Shown here: in pieces, positions 6,747-7,223 of the stretch | Numbering within the stretch: position 1 is the first letter of the stretch | Layout: each line of letters starts with the position of its first letter | DNA from: DATEEW01 sp035273665 | GTDB lineage: Bacteria > Pseudomonadota > Gammaproteobacteria > Burkholderiales > SG8-39 | Assembly: GCA_035273665.1 (NCBI GenBank) | Contig: DATEOW010000167.1 | Span: 1-7,223, forward strand | Reading direction: 5' to 3' | Length of the DNA stretch: 7,223 nucleotides | Notes under the pieces: generated by a model | Told to the model about the DNA's origin: nothing | Databases searched by the model: none | Seen by the model: the letters and a program-made list of their open reading frames with translations, nothing else | Made by a program: the position numbers and the translations under genes

Positions 6747-7223
6747 ATGGATATCGCGATGATCGGTCTGGGGCGCATGGGCGCCAATATGGCGCGGCGC
6801 CTTGCGCGAGGCGGCGTGCGTGTATTAGGACAAGACTTACACGCTCCGGCGCGCGATGCGCTCTCCGACGAAGCAGGCGTGCAAACCGTCGACACGCTCG
6901 ACGCCGTGCTGCAAAAACTGCCCGGACCGCGCATCTTCTGGTTGATGCTGCCCGCAGGTCCCGTCACGCAGGCGACCATTGACCGGCTGGCAACCATGGT
7001 TTCGCCCGGCGACATCATCATCGACGGCGGCAACGCCTTCTATAAAGATTCTCAAAAACGCGCGCAAGCGCTCGCTGAGCGCGCGATCAGTTTTGTCGAT
7101 TGTGGTGTATCGGGCGGCGTATGGGGATTGGAGAACGGCTACACGCTGACGCTCGGCGGCGATATTCAAGCGATTAACAAACTCGAACGCTTTGCGAAAA
7201 TTCTTGCGCCTTCCGATCAAGGT
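6747..7223 (+). CDS. gnd: 6-phosphogluconate dehydrogenase, decarboxylating, short NAD-type (N-terminal part)
   Basis: The first 159 codons of a gene that leaves the window at the right edge with its frame open. The enzyme oxidises and decarboxylates 6-phosphogluconate to ribulose 5-phosphate in the cytoplasm. The Rossmann motif is IGLGRMGANMARRL (6-19). IIIDGGNAFYKDSQKRA (90-106) is the conserved substrate-side strand, and VDCGVSGGVWGLENGYTLTLGGD (117-139) is the signature loop. SGGVWG, in place of the SGGEEGA of the long GND enzymes, marks the short form of roughly 300-340 residues seen in many bacteria. Asp30 at the end of the second strand (GQDLH) suggests NAD+ preference, since NADP enzymes usually carry Asn-Arg-Thr there. 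The catalytic Lys and later residues lie beyond the window. A beta-hydroxyacid dehydrogenase of related type is the alternative, but the GGN-x-x-Y-x-DS and SGGVWG motifs favour 6PGDH. Confidence 0.88.
   Translation, partial: MDIAMIGLGRMGANMARRLARGGVRVLGQDLHAPARDALSDEAGVQTVDTLDAVLQKLPGPRIFWLMLPAGPVTQATIDRLATMVSPGDIIIDGGNAFYKDSQKRAQALAERAISFVDCGVSGGVWGLENGYTLTLGGDIQAINKLERFAKILAPSDQG

Overview
The window looks like chromosomal DNA from a moderately GC-rich Gram-negative proteobacterium, most likely beta or gamma. The evidence is a tripartite RND efflux pump with a lipoprotein adaptor, a LysR regulator of the CrgA/BpeT type, and a Tat-like lipoprotein signal. I cannot place it to genus. It is densely coded, with seven genes on two divergent transcription units. 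I see no RNA genes, insertion sequences, CRISPR arrays or long repeats.

Left arm (positions 1-2077, minus strand): reading leftwards from the divergent promoter, an alpha/beta-hydrolase-fold protein, an RND membrane-fusion lipoprotein and the first codons of an HAE1-type RND inner-membrane pump. The genes are 13 nt and 1 nt apart, so they are almost certainly one operon. With the LysR gene next door, the order regulator / lipase-like protein / adaptor / pump matches the ceoR-llpE-ceoAB-opcM locus of Burkholderia cenocepacia and the bpeT-llpE-bpeEF-oprC locus of B. pseudomallei. The hydrolase lacks the catalytic serine and histidine of its family, so it looks like a pseudoenzyme in an efflux operon.

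Centre (2078-2192): a 115-nt divergent control region. It holds a perfect 18-bp palindrome, TGTTCAG-TTTT-CTGAACA, just downstream of a plausible promoter for the LysR gene. It is a good candidate operator.

Right arm (2193-7223, plus strand): the LysR regulator, then a PYROXD2/phytoene-desaturase-like FAD oxidoreductase, an APC-superfamily amino-acid permease, a small SAM-dependent methyltransferase with a Tat-like lipoprotein signal, and the N-terminal half of a short 6-phosphogluconate dehydrogenase that runs off the window. Gaps are 38, 30, 3 and 10 nt, which suggests co-transcription. The four enzymes and transporter do not form a pathway I recognise. The methyltransferase resembles the FAM173 lysine methyltransferases, which in eukaryotes act on mitochondrial membrane proteins.

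The points most worth a second look are the catalytically stripped hydrolase, the methyltransferase with an apparent export signal, and the regulator palindrome.
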